From: JAJYKN01 sp035516155
GTDB taxonomy: Bacteria; Nitrospirota; UBA9217
Direction: 5' to 3'
Assembly: GCA_035516155.1 (NCBI GenBank)
Contig: DATJAP010000033.1
Span: forward strand, 1-59,285
Length of the DNA stretch: 59,285 nucleotides
A program made the translations under genes and the position numbers. The notes beneath the pieces were generated by a model. It was not told the DNA's origin. It saw nothing but the letters and a program-made list of their open reading frames with translations, and ran no database searches. Shown here one piece after another: positions 42,899 through 52,412 of this stretch. Position 1 is the first letter of the stretch. Each line of letters starts with the position of its first letter.

Positions 42899-44077
42899 TT
42901 ATTCTGGTTTGGCTACCAGCATCTTATCCTTTTTTGGCAGGAGATAATGAGGAATGAAGAACGCATTCGCGATCAGGGTCGGTACCACGGCGCTCCCAAT
43001 GACCGCCACGATCAGCAGGGAATATTGCACCTGGTCGATGATCCGATGGGCAAGCCCGAAAAGCGCGGAGATAGAACCGAACGTAAGTCCCGTGGACATG
43101 AGAAGCGTGGTGTAGATACCTTCCTTCTGCGCGTATTTGTACGCTTTCGTTGTCGGATACACACCGATGATCTTCGTGATCATCTTCGTGCCGAATAGCA
43201 CGAGCAAAGCAATCGGCGCGGCGATGATCGCCGAGACCGACACGTATGAACCGGCACGTATGAAGTAGAACGGCGTGAGCAGACCGAAAGTTAGCGTCCT
43301 GAGCCGCCTGATGAGGATATGGTCCTTGCCAACGGTCCCGGCGAGCACCATGCCGATGATATAGGCGGGCAGCACTGCTTCGCTGCCCGACCATACAGCG
43401 AGTGATCCAAGGCCGAAAAGAACCATCAGCAGGTATTTGGCTTCAAGCTCCGACGGCCGATCCCCGTACATCCTGAAGAACCACGGAGTAAGATAAGGGA
43501 GGATGAAAAACACGGCAGTGCCGACGCCAACAAAGATAAGTGTCTTAATCGTGAATGGCGCGAAAATCAGACCTAGGGAGAGAACAGTCCCGAGGTCGGT
43601 CACGAAGCAAGCCGCGAGGACAGCCTTGCCAAATTCGGTCTTGTTAAGCCCCAGTTCGAGCATTACCGCGTAGACCACGGCAACGGAGGTTGTGGAAAGG
43701 GCCACGCCCGCAAGCCAGCTTGCCTGCGCGGTCCAGTGGAGGAGGTAGTACGCAGCTGCGGTGCAGCCGAGGAAAGGCGCAAGGAAAGAGATAAAACCGA
43801 TGGTAGCTGCTTCCTTGAACTTTGCCTTGAATACGACCGGGTCAAGCTCCGCACCCGCAAGAAAGGTAAGAACAATAGCGCCCGTGCCGGACAAGAACTT
43901 GATCCATGGCTCGTTGGAGCCCAGTGTTGTTCCTATGAAAACGCCGATGACAAGCTGGGCCACGGTGCCAACAACAATTTCCGAAAGTGCTGTGGCAATC
44001 CTTAGCCAGATGGAAAGCAGGGTAGCGAGCAAGGCCAGGCCCAGCCAGAGTGCGGCCATTCCCCAAACCTCATGCAT
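42899..44077 (-). CDS. CPA2-type cation/proton antiporter, 392 aa
   Basis: About 12 hydrophobic segments span the protein, with the Na+/H+ exchanger fold. Landmarks are FLAGAELDP (helix 3), ALSTTSVAVVYAV, CFVTDLGTVLSLGL with an Asp in the ion-site helix, and GLTFGSISALFGLAH. It lacks the C-terminal RCK/TrkA-N domain found in KefB-type members. It is the first gene behind a fluoride riboswitch; antiporters of this family recur in fluoride regulons, where they may export fluoride by proton exchange or restore pH after HF entry. A ribosome binding site (aaagga) lies a little upstream of the ATG. Confidence 0.88.
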   Translation of the reverse strand: MHEVWGMAALWLGLALLATLLSIWLRIATALSEIVVGTVAQLVIGVFIGTTLGSNEPWIKFLSGTGAIVLTFLAGAELDPVVFKAKFKEAATIGFISFLAPFLGCTAAAYYLLHWTAQASWLAGVALSTTSVAVVYAVMLELGLNKTEFGKAVLAACFVTDLGTVLSLGLIFAPFTIKTLIFVGVGTAVFFILPYLTPWFFRMYGDRPSELEAKYLLMVLFGLGSLAVWSGSEAVLPAYIIGMVLAGTVGKDHILIRRLRTLTFGLLTPFYFIRAGSYVSVSAIIAAPIALLVLFGTKMITKIIGVYPTTKAYKYAQKEGIYTTLLMSTGLTFGSISALFGLAHRIIDQVQYSLLIVAVIGSAVVPTLIANAFFIPHYLLPKKDKMLVAKPE

Positions 44078-44097
44078 CCTCTGTCCTTTCCGGGCAT

Positions 44098-44178
44098 AAA
44101 AAAACTCCTGCCCTCATCATATCGAGAGTAGGAGTCATCAGCCCCGGAAAAAGGGCAGTTTAGGCGAACTCCATCGCC
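44098..44178 (-). promoter_or_regulatory. Fluoride riboswitch (crcB motif) with terminator, upstream of the antiporter
   Basis: On the minus strand the aptamer begins ggcgatggagttcgcc and includes gctgatgactcctac. The terminator stem ctcctactctc / gagggcaggag is followed by seven T residues. Sequence and layout closely match the second copy at 40830-40907, so both sense fluoride and relieve termination. It controls the antiporter-usp-crcB-DUF190-DUF2934 unit. Confidence 0.93.
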
Positions 44179-44455
44179 TTTTAATTTAATGTTATCAAAA
44201 TAATACCGAACCGTCAATAGGAATATCGGGGATTAAGGGGGGGGATGTTGAAGAATCCTGGTTGATAATTGACGTGTTGATAAGAATAGTAACTGTAAAA
44301 GGAAGAATGATGCCATATGTTGGAAAAAAAGTGTCTTTACGAGATCAAAGAGTCTCCATATCCTCGCCTGAATCATACTTTTATCCCATTGACATTAACA
44401 AATAATCGCGCTTTTTTTAAATTATGAGAAGTGATTTCAAAAAGGGAGAACTACC

Positions 44456-45007
44456 ATGGCAAAGCAAGAAGGCAAAAGAGACATGCAAGCGATCATGGAA
44501 ATATACAAGAAAGTGGGAACTCCGGGCGAGCCTCACAAACTGCTGGCGAAACTGGCAGGAAGTTGGACGACCAGGACCAAGGGTTGGATGGAGCCTGACA
44601 AGCCGCCGATAAACTCTACCGGCGCGTGCGAACAGATGCTGGTCCTTGATGGGCATTACCTGCAACAGGTCTATACTGGCGATATGATGGGACTCCCATT
44701 CACCGGCATCAACCTCCTGGGATATAACAACCATACCGGAAAGTATGAGTCGGTCTGGCTCGATTCAATGAGCACCGCCATTTACTATTTCGAGGGGACC
44801 GCAAGCGCGGATGGCAAGACCATTACGCAGGAATGCAGCTATGACGACCCGGTAAGGGGCCCCTCCGTCTGGCGCAGTGTGACCAGGATCAGGGACGACA
44901 ATACCTTGGAGTTCGAGATGTTCATTACCACTAAGGGAGGCAAGGAAGAGAAGATGATGGAGATGACGGTTTCACGAAAGGAAGCCGTCGCTCGCAAGGC
45001 AGCGTAG
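44456..45007 (+). CDS. DUF1579-family protein, 183 aa
   Basis: An agggagaactacc site precedes the ATG. The core LLAKLAGSWTTRTKGWMEPD, GHYLQQVYTGDMMGLPFTG and NHTGKYESVWLDSMSTAIYY are characteristic of DUF1579, a lipocalin-like beta-barrel family. The C-terminal half continues with EGTASADGKTITQECSYDDP. No signal peptide is present, so it is cytoplasmic. The ligand and function are not known. It is a single gene convergent with the downstream secreted protein gene. Confidence 0.85.
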   Translation: MAKQEGKRDMQAIMEIYKKVGTPGEPHKLLAKLAGSWTTRTKGWMEPDKPPINSTGACEQMLVLDGHYLQQVYTGDMMGLPFTGINLLGYNNHTGKYESVWLDSMSTAIYYFEGTASADGKTITQECSYDDPVRGPSVWRSVTRIRDDNTLEFEMFITTKGGKEEKMMEMTVSRKEAVARKAA

Positions 45008-45239
45008 GGCTGGCTGCTTTGGGGGAGGTTCATTATAATTTTTCCTTGTTGCTTTCTTATGTGAGCTATCAGCGCTGAGAGTGACGGATAAGCAGCGAGT
45101 GGAACAACGTCCCCGGTGCCTATAAGTTTCCGCGGTAACAAAAACACATCCATGCCTCCTAAGAAGGGAGGAGCAGTATCTTTATTTACTGATTCTCCCT
45201 CCTTGATTCGCTTAACATGCAGAAGAGATGGTGACCGCG

Positions 45240-45884
45240 TCAGAATTTCTTCGGAAATTGCTTTACAATCCCGCTCGCCAGAGCATCGGCGATCATATAG
45301 ATATGTTTTTTCATATCATCCCAGGTCTTCGCTTCGGCTGAGAAGTCTTTGATGTTGACTTGGTCGATCTGGGCAATATGTTGGGCGCCGTGGGCCATCA
45401 ATAAATCCACGAGCGTCTGTTTGGGCCAGTTAGGGTTTGCCGAGCTCAGGAACGTCGCAATTTCTTCCGCGTTCTTTTTTATTTTCTCGACGGCCGCACC
45501 CTTGGCATCGGTATTGCCGGCGAATGCCGCGGTCATATAATCTTTGATCGCACCGTAATGTCCAGCCAAGAGGCCGAACAGCTTGTCGCTTGCGTCTTTG
45601 CCGTAAAGAGGCGCGATCGCATCGGCTATTGCCCTTGCATCTTCTACCACCTTACTCTCAGCAACCTTTGCGGCATCAGCATCGCCGTACTTCGTTGCCA
45701 GGACTACGTTCCTGACCCAAAATATGTGCCCTACCCACAGATCACGCAGGGCAAGTTGCAGCTCAACGCTTTTGTGGTTGAATTTTACGGCCGCCTTCTT
45801 TTCTGAGGCGAAAGAATCTGTCGCCGTAAGCACCATAAGGGCTCCTAAAACTAAAACTGCCATCTTCAATAATCTTTTCTTCAT
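45240..45884 (-). CDS. Secreted helical-bundle protein of unknown function, 214 aa
   Basis: A signal peptide (MKKRLLKMAVLVLGALMVLT, cleaved after SFA) precedes a helical protein. Helices carry regularly placed histidines, in LRDLWVGHIFWVRNVV, LLAGHYGAIKDYMTAA, LLMAHGAQHIAQID and MKKHIYMIADALA. The pattern resembles a four-helix bundle that could hold a metal, but no hemerythrin HxxxE motif is seen. The protein is probably periplasmic. Upstream it faces the SufR-like regulator across 430 bp of non-coding DNA. Family not recognised with a name. Confidence 0.75.
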   Translation of the reverse strand: MKKRLLKMAVLVLGALMVLTATDSFASEKKAAVKFNHKSVELQLALRDLWVGHIFWVRNVVLATKYGDADAAKVAESKVVEDARAIADAIAPLYGKDASDKLFGLLAGHYGAIKDYMTAAFAGNTDAKGAAVEKIKKNAEEIATFLSSANPNWPKQTLVDLLMAHGAQHIAQIDQVNIKDFSAEAKTWDDMKKHIYMIADALASGIVKQFPKKF

Positions 45885-46320
45885 TTTATCTCCCCCCTTT
45901 TACCATCGAGTTAGTGATATAAATTAATTTAAATTGTTTCTTCTTTAAAGCATTCAGAAAGGTTCCAAGCAGTGTCATAATCCTGCGTATATAACCAGAA
46001 TCTCTTCGAACGGCATCCTCGTGCAAAGATTCTGTCCATGGCATTGTCCTAACACGATCTTACTCTTACGCCGTCTCCAAATTGTGCGACGTACACTGCC
46101 CGCCTTCTCGATCAGCCTATGACCGAGCTTCTCCGGGCGTCTCTTGTGATGCTGCCGAGCCTCTTCCGGAATGTTTTCCCCGGATTGAAGGCGACGGCGA
46201 TCCTGCTGTGTTCTTAGTTAAAGAGTAGCGCAACAATTATAATAAGTCAAATTTATTTTTATATTATTTGACTTTTTAGAGCATTTACTTTATAGTAGAA
46301 ATGAGAAAGGGAATATTTTC
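45885..46320. other. Intergenic region between divergent genes, contains regulatory palindrome
   Basis: This stretch holds the promoters of the secreted helical protein (minus) and the SufR-like regulator (plus). Bases 46080-46210 are GC-richer with short self-complementary runs but no identified gene; the last 100 bp are AT-rich and include the operator described separately. Confidence 0.45.
46244..46274 (+). promoter_or_regulatory. Perfect inverted repeat, candidate operator of the SufR-like regulator
   Basis: aagtcaaat (46244-46252) and atttgactt (46266-46274) form a perfect 9-bp inverted repeat with 13 bases between. The half-site centres are 22 bp apart, near two helical turns. A tataat hexamer overlaps its left edge (around 46239-46244). 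It lies about 45 bp before the regulator ATG, so negative autoregulation is likely. Confidence 0.6.
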
Positions 46321-46956
46321 ATGGTAACACTATGGGATTCCGAAAAACGCGGGGGTACGAGGGACCGCATCGTGCGCCTTCTCATGAAGGAACAGAAAAC
46401 CGTAGAGTCTCTGGCAACGAAACTTGGTGTGACGGACAATGCGGTCCGCGCACAGATTGCATTGCTCCAGCGAGACGGAATCGTCGAAATTCGAGGAGAG
46501 GTTAAAGGAACACGCAGACCGGCGGCGGTCTATGGTCTCCGCCCGGGTGCAGACACGCATTTTTCCAAAGCATACCCCGTCATCCTCTCGCACCTGATCC
46601 ATGTTCTTGCGAAAAAGCTGGACAAAACGGAATTTAGAACGGTCATGCGCGAACTTGGGCAGCGGCTTGCGAGTTCCGTTCCCCGTTCTTCGGGAGATCC
46701 GCGCGAAAGAGTCAAGACGGCCCTTAATTTCCTTAAAACCCTCGGCTCTGCGGCTGAAATGACTGAATCTGACGGAAAGATAGTCGTCAGCAGCTACGGG
46801 TGCCCGATTGCCGAAGCTGTAACGGCTGATGTGCGGTCATGCATCGCAATGGAAACATTATTAAAGGAATTGACTGGTTTGCCTGTTGCGGAGCACTGCA
46901 ATCATGGTGAGCATCCGGGCTGCCGGTTTGAAATCAAGATTCCGGCAGGGAAGTAA
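46321..46956 (+). CDS. SufR-like winged-helix regulator with C-terminal cysteine cluster, 211 aa
   Basis: Residues about 12-75 form an ArsR/DeoR-type winged helix (RLLMKEQKTVESLATKLGVT, DNAVRAQIALLQRDGIVEIR). The C-terminal half ends with VVSSYGCPIAEAVTADVRSC, MELLK-like helices and AEHCNHGEHPGCRFEI, giving four cysteines (about 160, 173, 197, 204). They are spaced as in the Fe-S-binding SufR family. Such regulators sense iron-sulfur status or redox state. No suf genes are nearby, so its target may be itself and the divergent secreted-protein gene. A gaaaggg site lies upstream. Confidence 0.82.
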   Translation: MVTLWDSEKRGGTRDRIVRLLMKEQKTVESLATKLGVTDNAVRAQIALLQRDGIVEIRGEVKGTRRPAAVYGLRPGADTHFSKAYPVILSHLIHVLAKKLDKTEFRTVMRELGQRLASSVPRSSGDPRERVKTALNFLKTLGSAAEMTESDGKIVVSSYGCPIAEAVTADVRSCIAMETLLKELTGLPVAEHCNHGEHPGCRFEIKIPAGK

Positions 46957-47357
46957 GTACGCCATCGAATGCTGTCAGCGTCAGTCCTCATGGCACCAGT
47001 CGCCCCTCACTTCATAAAACTTTCGACCGCCCGATACTGGTTCCAATCTTCCCGCTTGGCCTTGCGCCGATAGATGGCACAATACTTGCCCAGTTACTAT
47101 GGCAGTTCAAATAACCACTGGTTACTGGCATACCCTGTTTATCACAGTCATAGCAGTGACTGCTCCACAATCGAAAGACAACCTCTTGATACCTACCACG
47201 GTCCGAAACATCATTCAAGCCTCGCTACAAGTTACAAGCATACTGCTTATGATTCAAAAAGCATTCTGTCTCACTTGGGGAATCATTGCTTTCACACCGT
47301 GGCAGGCATCTGTCGGTGCTGTTTGACTGGTTCTTGCAGATGTGCTACGTTTACCCT
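46957..47357. other. Intergenic region, no gene recognised
   Basis: About 400 bp separate the regulator from the peptidase gene. A minus-strand frame at 47012-47218 contains two short Cys-pair motifs (CYDCDK) and could be a relic of a mobile element or zinc-ribbon protein, but nothing confirms this. Confidence 0.35.
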
Positions 47358-48227
47358 ATGGATACGACGGCGTATCTTCGTCAAGTGGTAACGGTACTCG
47401 CGAGCGAGATAGGCGTACGGAGCTTTCAGGACCAAGAACGCCTCACCAGTACGGCAGACTACATCGCAGGCCAACTTACTTCCTTCGGCTACACTGTCAC
47501 CCACCAGACGTTTTACTTCCGCATGCATTCCTACGATAACCTGATAGCGGAGCTTCGCGGCACTTCCATGCCGGAAAGCATACTCGTCATCGGCGCCCAC
47601 TACGATACGGTACGGACCACGCCTGGCGCCGACGACAATGCGAGCGGCGTTGCAGGCCTCCTCGTCCTTGCACAGCAGCTCGCTAGAATCCAGCCCGTTA
47701 AGACAATCAGGTTTGTGTTTTTTTGCCTCGAGGAGCCGCCGACCTATCGGACGCGGAATATGGGCAGCTATCACTATGCGAGAAGCGTGAAGGAAAAAGG
47801 CGAAAGGGTTGAAGGAATGATCTGCCTCGAGATGATAGGTTATTTCTGCGACCGGGAGGGTTGCCAGCATTATCCCCTGCCGTTCATGAACGTCAAGTTT
47901 CCCAAGTCGGGCAATTATATCTCGATGGTCGGAAATTTACGCTCCCGAGGTTTTACGCAGAAGATTGCAAAAGACTTTAGGGAAAACACCGATCTTCCGG
48001 TCATCACGTTGAATGCGCCGGCTATCGTCATCGGCATCGATTTCTCCGACCACTGGTCATTCGGCAAGTTCGGCTACAGGGCACTCATGGTGACGGACAC
48101 GGCCTTTTATCGGAATCCGCATTACCACGCGCCGAGTGATCTGCCGGAAACGCTGGATTACGAACGCATGGCAAAGGTCGTCGACGGGCTTGCGGCTGCG
48201 GTGACTATGAGGGGACTTGGGACGTAA
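47358..48227 (+). CDS. M28-family zinc aminopeptidase, 289 aa
   Basis: The metal ligands of the M28 peptidases are visible: GAHYDTV (His, Asp), GADDNASGVAGLL (bridging Asp), FFCLEEPP (catalytic Glu plus ligand) and PHYHAPSD (last His). The start MDTTAYLRQV at 47358 is chosen by similarity of length; an ATG 18 bp upstream is possible and neither has a strong ribosome binding site. No signal peptide is evident, so it may be cytoplasmic, unlike many M28 enzymes. It would remove N-terminal residues from peptides. Confidence 0.85.
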   Translation: MDTTAYLRQVVTVLASEIGVRSFQDQERLTSTADYIAGQLTSFGYTVTHQTFYFRMHSYDNLIAELRGTSMPESILVIGAHYDTVRTTPGADDNASGVAGLLVLAQQLARIQPVKTIRFVFFCLEEPPTYRTRNMGSYHYARSVKEKGERVEGMICLEMIGYFCDREGCQHYPLPFMNVKFPKSGNYISMVGNLRSRGFTQKIAKDFRENTDLPVITLNAPAIVIGIDFSDHWSFGKFGYRALMVTDTAFYRNPHYHAPSDLPETLDYERMAKVVDGLAAAVTMRGLGT

Positions 48228-48595
48228 TGAGAGGGCTTGAATTGTTTTTGTAACACGCGAACTTCGAGATGCCGTCCTCGTGATGGTGGATATGCGAAAA
48301 TCAGCCTGTCGTTCAATCAGGTCATCGAAGATGATCTTTGTCGCTATATCTTCGTGTTAATGACTTGAAGGACATGATCATGTCCTTTTTCTCCGTGGGA
48401 ATAACACGGCTCTCTCAGTCCTTGATACCGTTATTTATCCGAAAATTGCAGTCGCAGTCGCGCAAATAGAGCGGGCATCAGCACATAAGACAGGATTTCC
48501 ATTCCTGAAACGATTGCAGTATTCTGCTTCAAAATTGCACATCGGCTCATATCGCAAACATGCAGAAGAGGGAGAAGCTGCACCGCAGGACGTGC
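48228..48595. other. Intergenic region between convergent genes
   Basis: No gene is seen apart from the terminator hairpin near 48368. The rest has scattered short frames only. Confidence 0.45.
48368..48390 (+). terminator. Intrinsic terminator candidate after the M28 peptidase
   Basis: aaggacat / atgtcctt form an 8-bp stem around a gatc loop and are followed directly by ttt then c. It lies 140 bp after the peptidase stop in a convergent gap. Confidence 0.6.
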
Positions 48596-50137
48596 TTAAT
48601 GCACATCCAGCGGTGGACTGTCTGTAGCAGGAGCTGCCCGCTTCATGAGAAATACGAGGGGAAGTACGCAGAGGATGAGAATGCAAATTATTAGGAATGT
48701 ATCGTTGAATGCAAGGGATGTTGACTGGCGAATCAATTCCTGGTACATCAGGCCGTCGGTTCCGGCTGGTGAAATTCCTTTTGAGACAAGGAACGTTGTC
48801 AGTGCTTCGTGTCTGAAATGGTAGACAGGATCAAAGGATGACAGACGCTCCACGAGCCTCGCCTGATGGAATTGTGCGCGCCGCGCGAGCATTGTTGTGG
48901 TAAAAGCAATGCCAACGCTGCCTCCGAGGTTCCGCAGCAGGTTGTAGAGGGAGCTTGCCTCGGTCATGTGTTCCCTTGGGATGTGAGAGAGCGTCATGGT
49001 TGTCAGAGGAATGAAGGTAAGGCCGATACCAAGACCCAAGATGACTCGTGGCCAGACAAATGTCCAAAAGTCCGCCGTGAGGTTGAAGCGGGACATCAGG
49101 AAGGTGCTGAAGGCGCAGATCGAGATGCCAAGGGCAAGAATACGCTTCGGATTGACTTTGTTCACCAGCCTGCCTGCAGTCTGCATAGCGATCATGGTGG
49201 CGATTCCTCCCGGCCCGAGCACAAGCCCTGCGTAGAAGGAGGTGTATCCCATCAGCATCTGCAGGTAGCTCGGGATCAGCACGATGCTCCCGAAGAGGTT
49301 CAGATACACGCAGAAGAGCAGCGCCACACCGCTCATGAAGGTTCGGTCTTTAAGCAACTTCAGATTAACAATCGGATGCTCTGAATAATACTCGTTAATC
49401 ACCAGAAAAAGAAGGGCCACCGCCGAGAGAACGGCCATCAAGACGACGAGGTTGGATCCGAACCAGTCCTCTCTCTCCCCCTTATCGAGAACAAACTGGA
49501 GTGAACCGAGCCCGACAGAAAGGAACAAAAGCCCCCAGTAATCGATTTTCATTTTCTGGCGTTGCATGTACGGCGGGTCCTTGATCACAATGATGTTCAT
49601 AATGATCGCGAGGATGCCAATGGGAATGTTGATGTAAAAGATCCACCGCCAGGAGGCGGCATCGGTGATCCAGCCCCCAAGGATTGGACCAGCGATTGGT
49701 CCAAATATGGTCCCCAGACCGAAAATGGCCATCGCCTGGCCGTGCTTCTCCCGGGGAAAGGACTCAAGGAGAATGGACTGGCTGATGGGCACGAGGCCGC
49801 CACCACCAATTCCCTGAAGGACCCTGAAGAATACAAGGCTGGCCAGACTCCATGAAGAGCCGCACATAAAGGAACTGAACGTAAACAAGCCGATGGAGGC
49901 GATCTGGTAGTTTTTTCTTCCAATGAGACGAGCGAGCCAGCCTGCCATGGGGATGACTATGGCGTTGGATACGAGGTAGGCGGTGATTGTCCACGTAGCC
50001 TCGTCATACCCTGCAGACAGAGACCCCCGGATGTGGTCGAGCGACACATTTACGACAGACGTATCGATGATCTCGATCAACGTTGGGAGCATAACCGTGA
50101 AGGCAATTAATCCCCTGCTTCCACCGTTACTGCTCAT
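48596..50137 (-). CDS. DHA2-type major facilitator drug exporter (EmrB-like), 513 aa
   Basis: Fourteen hydrophobic segments and the DHA2 landmarks are present. Motif D1 reads IEIIDTSVVNVSLDHIRGSL in helix 1, motif A is GWLARLIGRKNYQ, and motif C lies near GTIFGPIAGPILGGWITD. The C-terminal region has SLYNLLRNLGGSVGIAFTTT, as in EmrB/QacA members. It exports hydrophobic compounds by proton antiport. No membrane-fusion partner (EmrA) or regulator gene is adjacent. The ATG lacks a strong ribosome binding site. Confidence 0.92.
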   Translation of the reverse strand: MSSNGGSRGLIAFTVMLPTLIEIIDTSVVNVSLDHIRGSLSAGYDEATWTITAYLVSNAIVIPMAGWLARLIGRKNYQIASIGLFTFSSFMCGSSWSLASLVFFRVLQGIGGGGLVPISQSILLESFPREKHGQAMAIFGLGTIFGPIAGPILGGWITDAASWRWIFYINIPIGILAIIMNIIVIKDPPYMQRQKMKIDYWGLLFLSVGLGSLQFVLDKGEREDWFGSNLVVLMAVLSAVALLFLVINEYYSEHPIVNLKLLKDRTFMSGVALLFCVYLNLFGSIVLIPSYLQMLMGYTSFYAGLVLGPGGIATMIAMQTAGRLVNKVNPKRILALGISICAFSTFLMSRFNLTADFWTFVWPRVILGLGIGLTFIPLTTMTLSHIPREHMTEASSLYNLLRNLGGSVGIAFTTTMLARRAQFHQARLVERLSSFDPVYHFRHEALTTFLVSKGISPAGTDGLMYQELIRQSTSLAFNDTFLIICILILCVLPLVFLMKRAAPATDSPPLDVH

Positions 50138-50739
50138 TTCGGCAATACCGTCGGTTCAACGAACATGCAGATTCTCAGGACATGGTTCCTATAAGGTATG
50201 GTTACCCATTTCAAGGATATTGTCAAGGGCACTGTAATATTCATTGACACGTGAGGATGGCGATAACGAAATTCCTCAATGTGATGGGTTCTTTTTCTCG
50301 CCGAGCATCGGCTCCAGTAAACAGGGCAGGGGCGCAGATGCAGATAACGGCATCGTTGTGGGACGATCTGCCTTCCACGGAAAAGGAACTCTTATTGTAT
50401 CGTTCAGCTATGCCCAGGTAGGGGCCCTTATATAACTATCAACGATTGCGATTGGACATTTTAGGGGAGATCTTGTCAAGAATACAAGTTGAACATTTCC
50501 GCGCTGCAGAAAATGGAAACTGTAATAGTTACAGAAAGAAACGTTCATAGCAAAGTACTAACAGAATTTCTCGCTCTCATGGCGAAGTCGTCACTCCGCA
50601 GTCCACCTCCTGGACCGCAGTTTCAACCAGACGCAACTATCATCGACTGCCGGTTGCAGTATGCATAAAAAAAGTTTTGAATATTTTTATCATACAGGAA
50701 CGAAAAGCGCAAAACGTAGTAACTTAAAATACCAAAACG
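50138..50739. other. Intergenic region, nothing recognised
   Basis: About 600 bp lie between the drug exporter start and the end of the FGE-type gene. Short frames only. No repeat, RNA gene or decayed gene was recognised. Confidence 0.45.
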
Positions 50740-51558
50740 TTACGGCGTCCTACCGAGGCGGATGCCCTGACCGCTGCTCCTGTAGTCCGGAGCGCCGTCG
50801 TTGCGATTGGCCGCCCGAACGCTCCCCGGATCGCGGATCCAGCCACCGCCGCGACGCACCCGGCGGGTGCCGCTCCCGGTATATATAGGATTAGTTCTGC
50901 TTTGTGAAGAATATGCTGTTTCACTATATATATCCTGCACCCATTCCCATACGTTTCCGCTCATGTCGTATATACCAAGCCCGTTCGGCCTCTTTTGGCC
51001 AACGGGATGAGTCTGCTTGCCAGAATTGTCGTTATACCACGCATAATCACCAAGCTCTGAATCATTGCTGGTTCCCGCGTATTTTTCGTTTTTGCCCCCG
51101 CTCCGGGCCGCATATTCCCACTCCGCCTCGGTGAGTAGCCGATAGGTCTTGCCTGTGAGACGGTTCATTCTGCGAATGAACTTCTGAGCGTCATCCCAGC
51201 TGACCTGTTCAACAGGGCAGTTGTCGCCGCAATTACTGAAATACGATGGGTTATCACCTTGCACGGTTTTCCATTGCCCTTGAGTTACCTCAAACTTACC
51301 AATATAAAAATCATCCACACAGACTTCGTGCACGGGCTTTTCATTTTGATAACCATCACCAAACGTGTCCCCCATCTGGTAGCAGCCGCCCTTGACAAGC
51401 ACGAATTCCATGCCGGTAGCGGGGTCGGTATAGGAACCGCCAGCTAAGCTGCTTTTCTCTGCCGCAGCCGCGTGTGTGACGGGTATGGTGATGCACATTG
51501 CGAGCATCAGCCCGAGCAAATAACGAACGTGTGTCTTCACGCGAGTCTCCTGTAGCAT
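50740..51558 (-). CDS. Secreted formylglycine-generating-enzyme-family (SUMF1/EgtB-type) protein, 272 aa
   Basis: The ATG at 51558 is preferred because aaaggaag precedes it; a GTG six codons later (after caggag) is possible. A signal peptide (LLGLMLAMCITIPVTHAAAA) leads into the FGE-sulfatase domain: GMEFVLVKGGCYQMGDTFGD, YIGKFEVTQGQWKTV, YRLLTEAEWEYAARSGG, GIYDMSGNVWEWVQDIY and RRVRRGGGWIRDP. It ends soon after GIRLGRTP. Many members lack oxidase activity and serve as C-type-lectin-like binding modules. The active-site cysteine pair of true sulfatase activators is not evident. It is a single gene. Confidence 0.88.
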   Translation of the reverse strand: MLQETRVKTHVRYLLGLMLAMCITIPVTHAAAAEKSSLAGGSYTDPATGMEFVLVKGGCYQMGDTFGDGYQNEKPVHEVCVDDFYIGKFEVTQGQWKTVQGDNPSYFSNCGDNCPVEQVSWDDAQKFIRRMNRLTGKTYRLLTEAEWEYAARSGGKNEKYAGTSNDSELGDYAWYNDNSGKQTHPVGQKRPNGLGIYDMSGNVWEWVQDIYSETAYSSQSRTNPIYTGSGTRRVRRGGGWIRDPGSVRAANRNDGAPDYRSSGQGIRLGRTP

Positions 51559-51875
51559 AGTGGTGCTTCCTTTTCTGGATGCATTACAACCGTAGTAGCG
51601 GCATGAGTATAGCAATTTACCGGGTTCAAATAAAGTAAATTCTAATGCACACAAAAAGGCATTGAGCATGGCTTTCTGTATTAACAGTTCCTGAGTGAAA
51701 ACTGCCATTTTCAATATTTGCACGTGCTAAAGAGGAAGACGTCAACAACAGTTGCTCTTTTTATAAGTTGCGCAATCCGCCGACAATCAATGCAGTGGTG
51801 CTGACTATATTGCAGTGCACAATACTTGATCACCGTGAATAAATGCGGCCGCGAGGCGCGCGCGCCTTTTTTCAG

Positions 51876-52412
51876 TCATTTCACCCTTATGAAAGGGTAC
51901 CGTTCTCTCATCTCCCGCGTTATCAGTCCCACCCCTGCGCGGTTTCCGGCGGTCTCAACGATGATGAACATGTCCGGGTCTTCGAACTTGATCTGGGCCT
52001 TCTTGCCGGCCTTTTCAAGAGCGTCGATGATAAAGGCCGACATCTCTTTTTCGATCTCAAGGCTCGACAGCTCCCCTTTGTGCCCGCGGCGCCTGACACG
52101 GATGTAAAATTTGCACTCATTCTCCAGCTCTTCCACGTAGGGGGCCAGGGCCTCCTTCAGTTTCTCCCTGAAATCGGAGACATCGAACTGGAAAGTCTTC
52201 TCAATAGGCACGATCTGGCTCAGATGGCGAACTCTCCCCGGATGCTCCCTCCGCAGGCTCTCGACAGTCTCCAGGAAAGCGTCCCGGTTTTCCACTGCGC
52301 CGATGATCACGTCCCTGAAACCCGCGCCTTTAAAATCCCCGAATTGCCGCAAAAACCGCAGAAGGTATCGCTCTTTTCTGATAAAGGCTGTTGCGAGGAC
52401 ATTCCACTCCAC
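51876..52412 (-). CDS. THUMP-domain-like protein, 178 aa
   Basis: A GTG at 52412 follows ggaggtgcct and is chosen over a GTG 21 bp upstream. The C-terminal half has the THUMP-like pattern FYIRVRRRGHKGELSSLEIE, IKFEDPDMFIIVETAGNRAG and the end REMRERYPFIRVK. The N-terminal half (WNVLATAFIRKERYLLRFLR) is less familiar. THUMP domains bind RNA, usually in tRNA-modifying enzymes, but no catalytic domain is attached. It is encoded on the same strand as the radical SAM gene, after the phosphoribosyltransferase remnant. Confidence 0.72.
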   Translation of the reverse strand: MEWNVLATAFIRKERYLLRFLRQFGDFKGAGFRDVIIGAVENRDAFLETVESLRREHPGRVRHLSQIVPIEKTFQFDVSDFREKLKEALAPYVEELENECKFYIRVRRRGHKGELSSLEIEKEMSAFIIDALEKAGKKAQIKFEDPDMFIIVETAGNRAGVGLITREMRERYPFIRVK

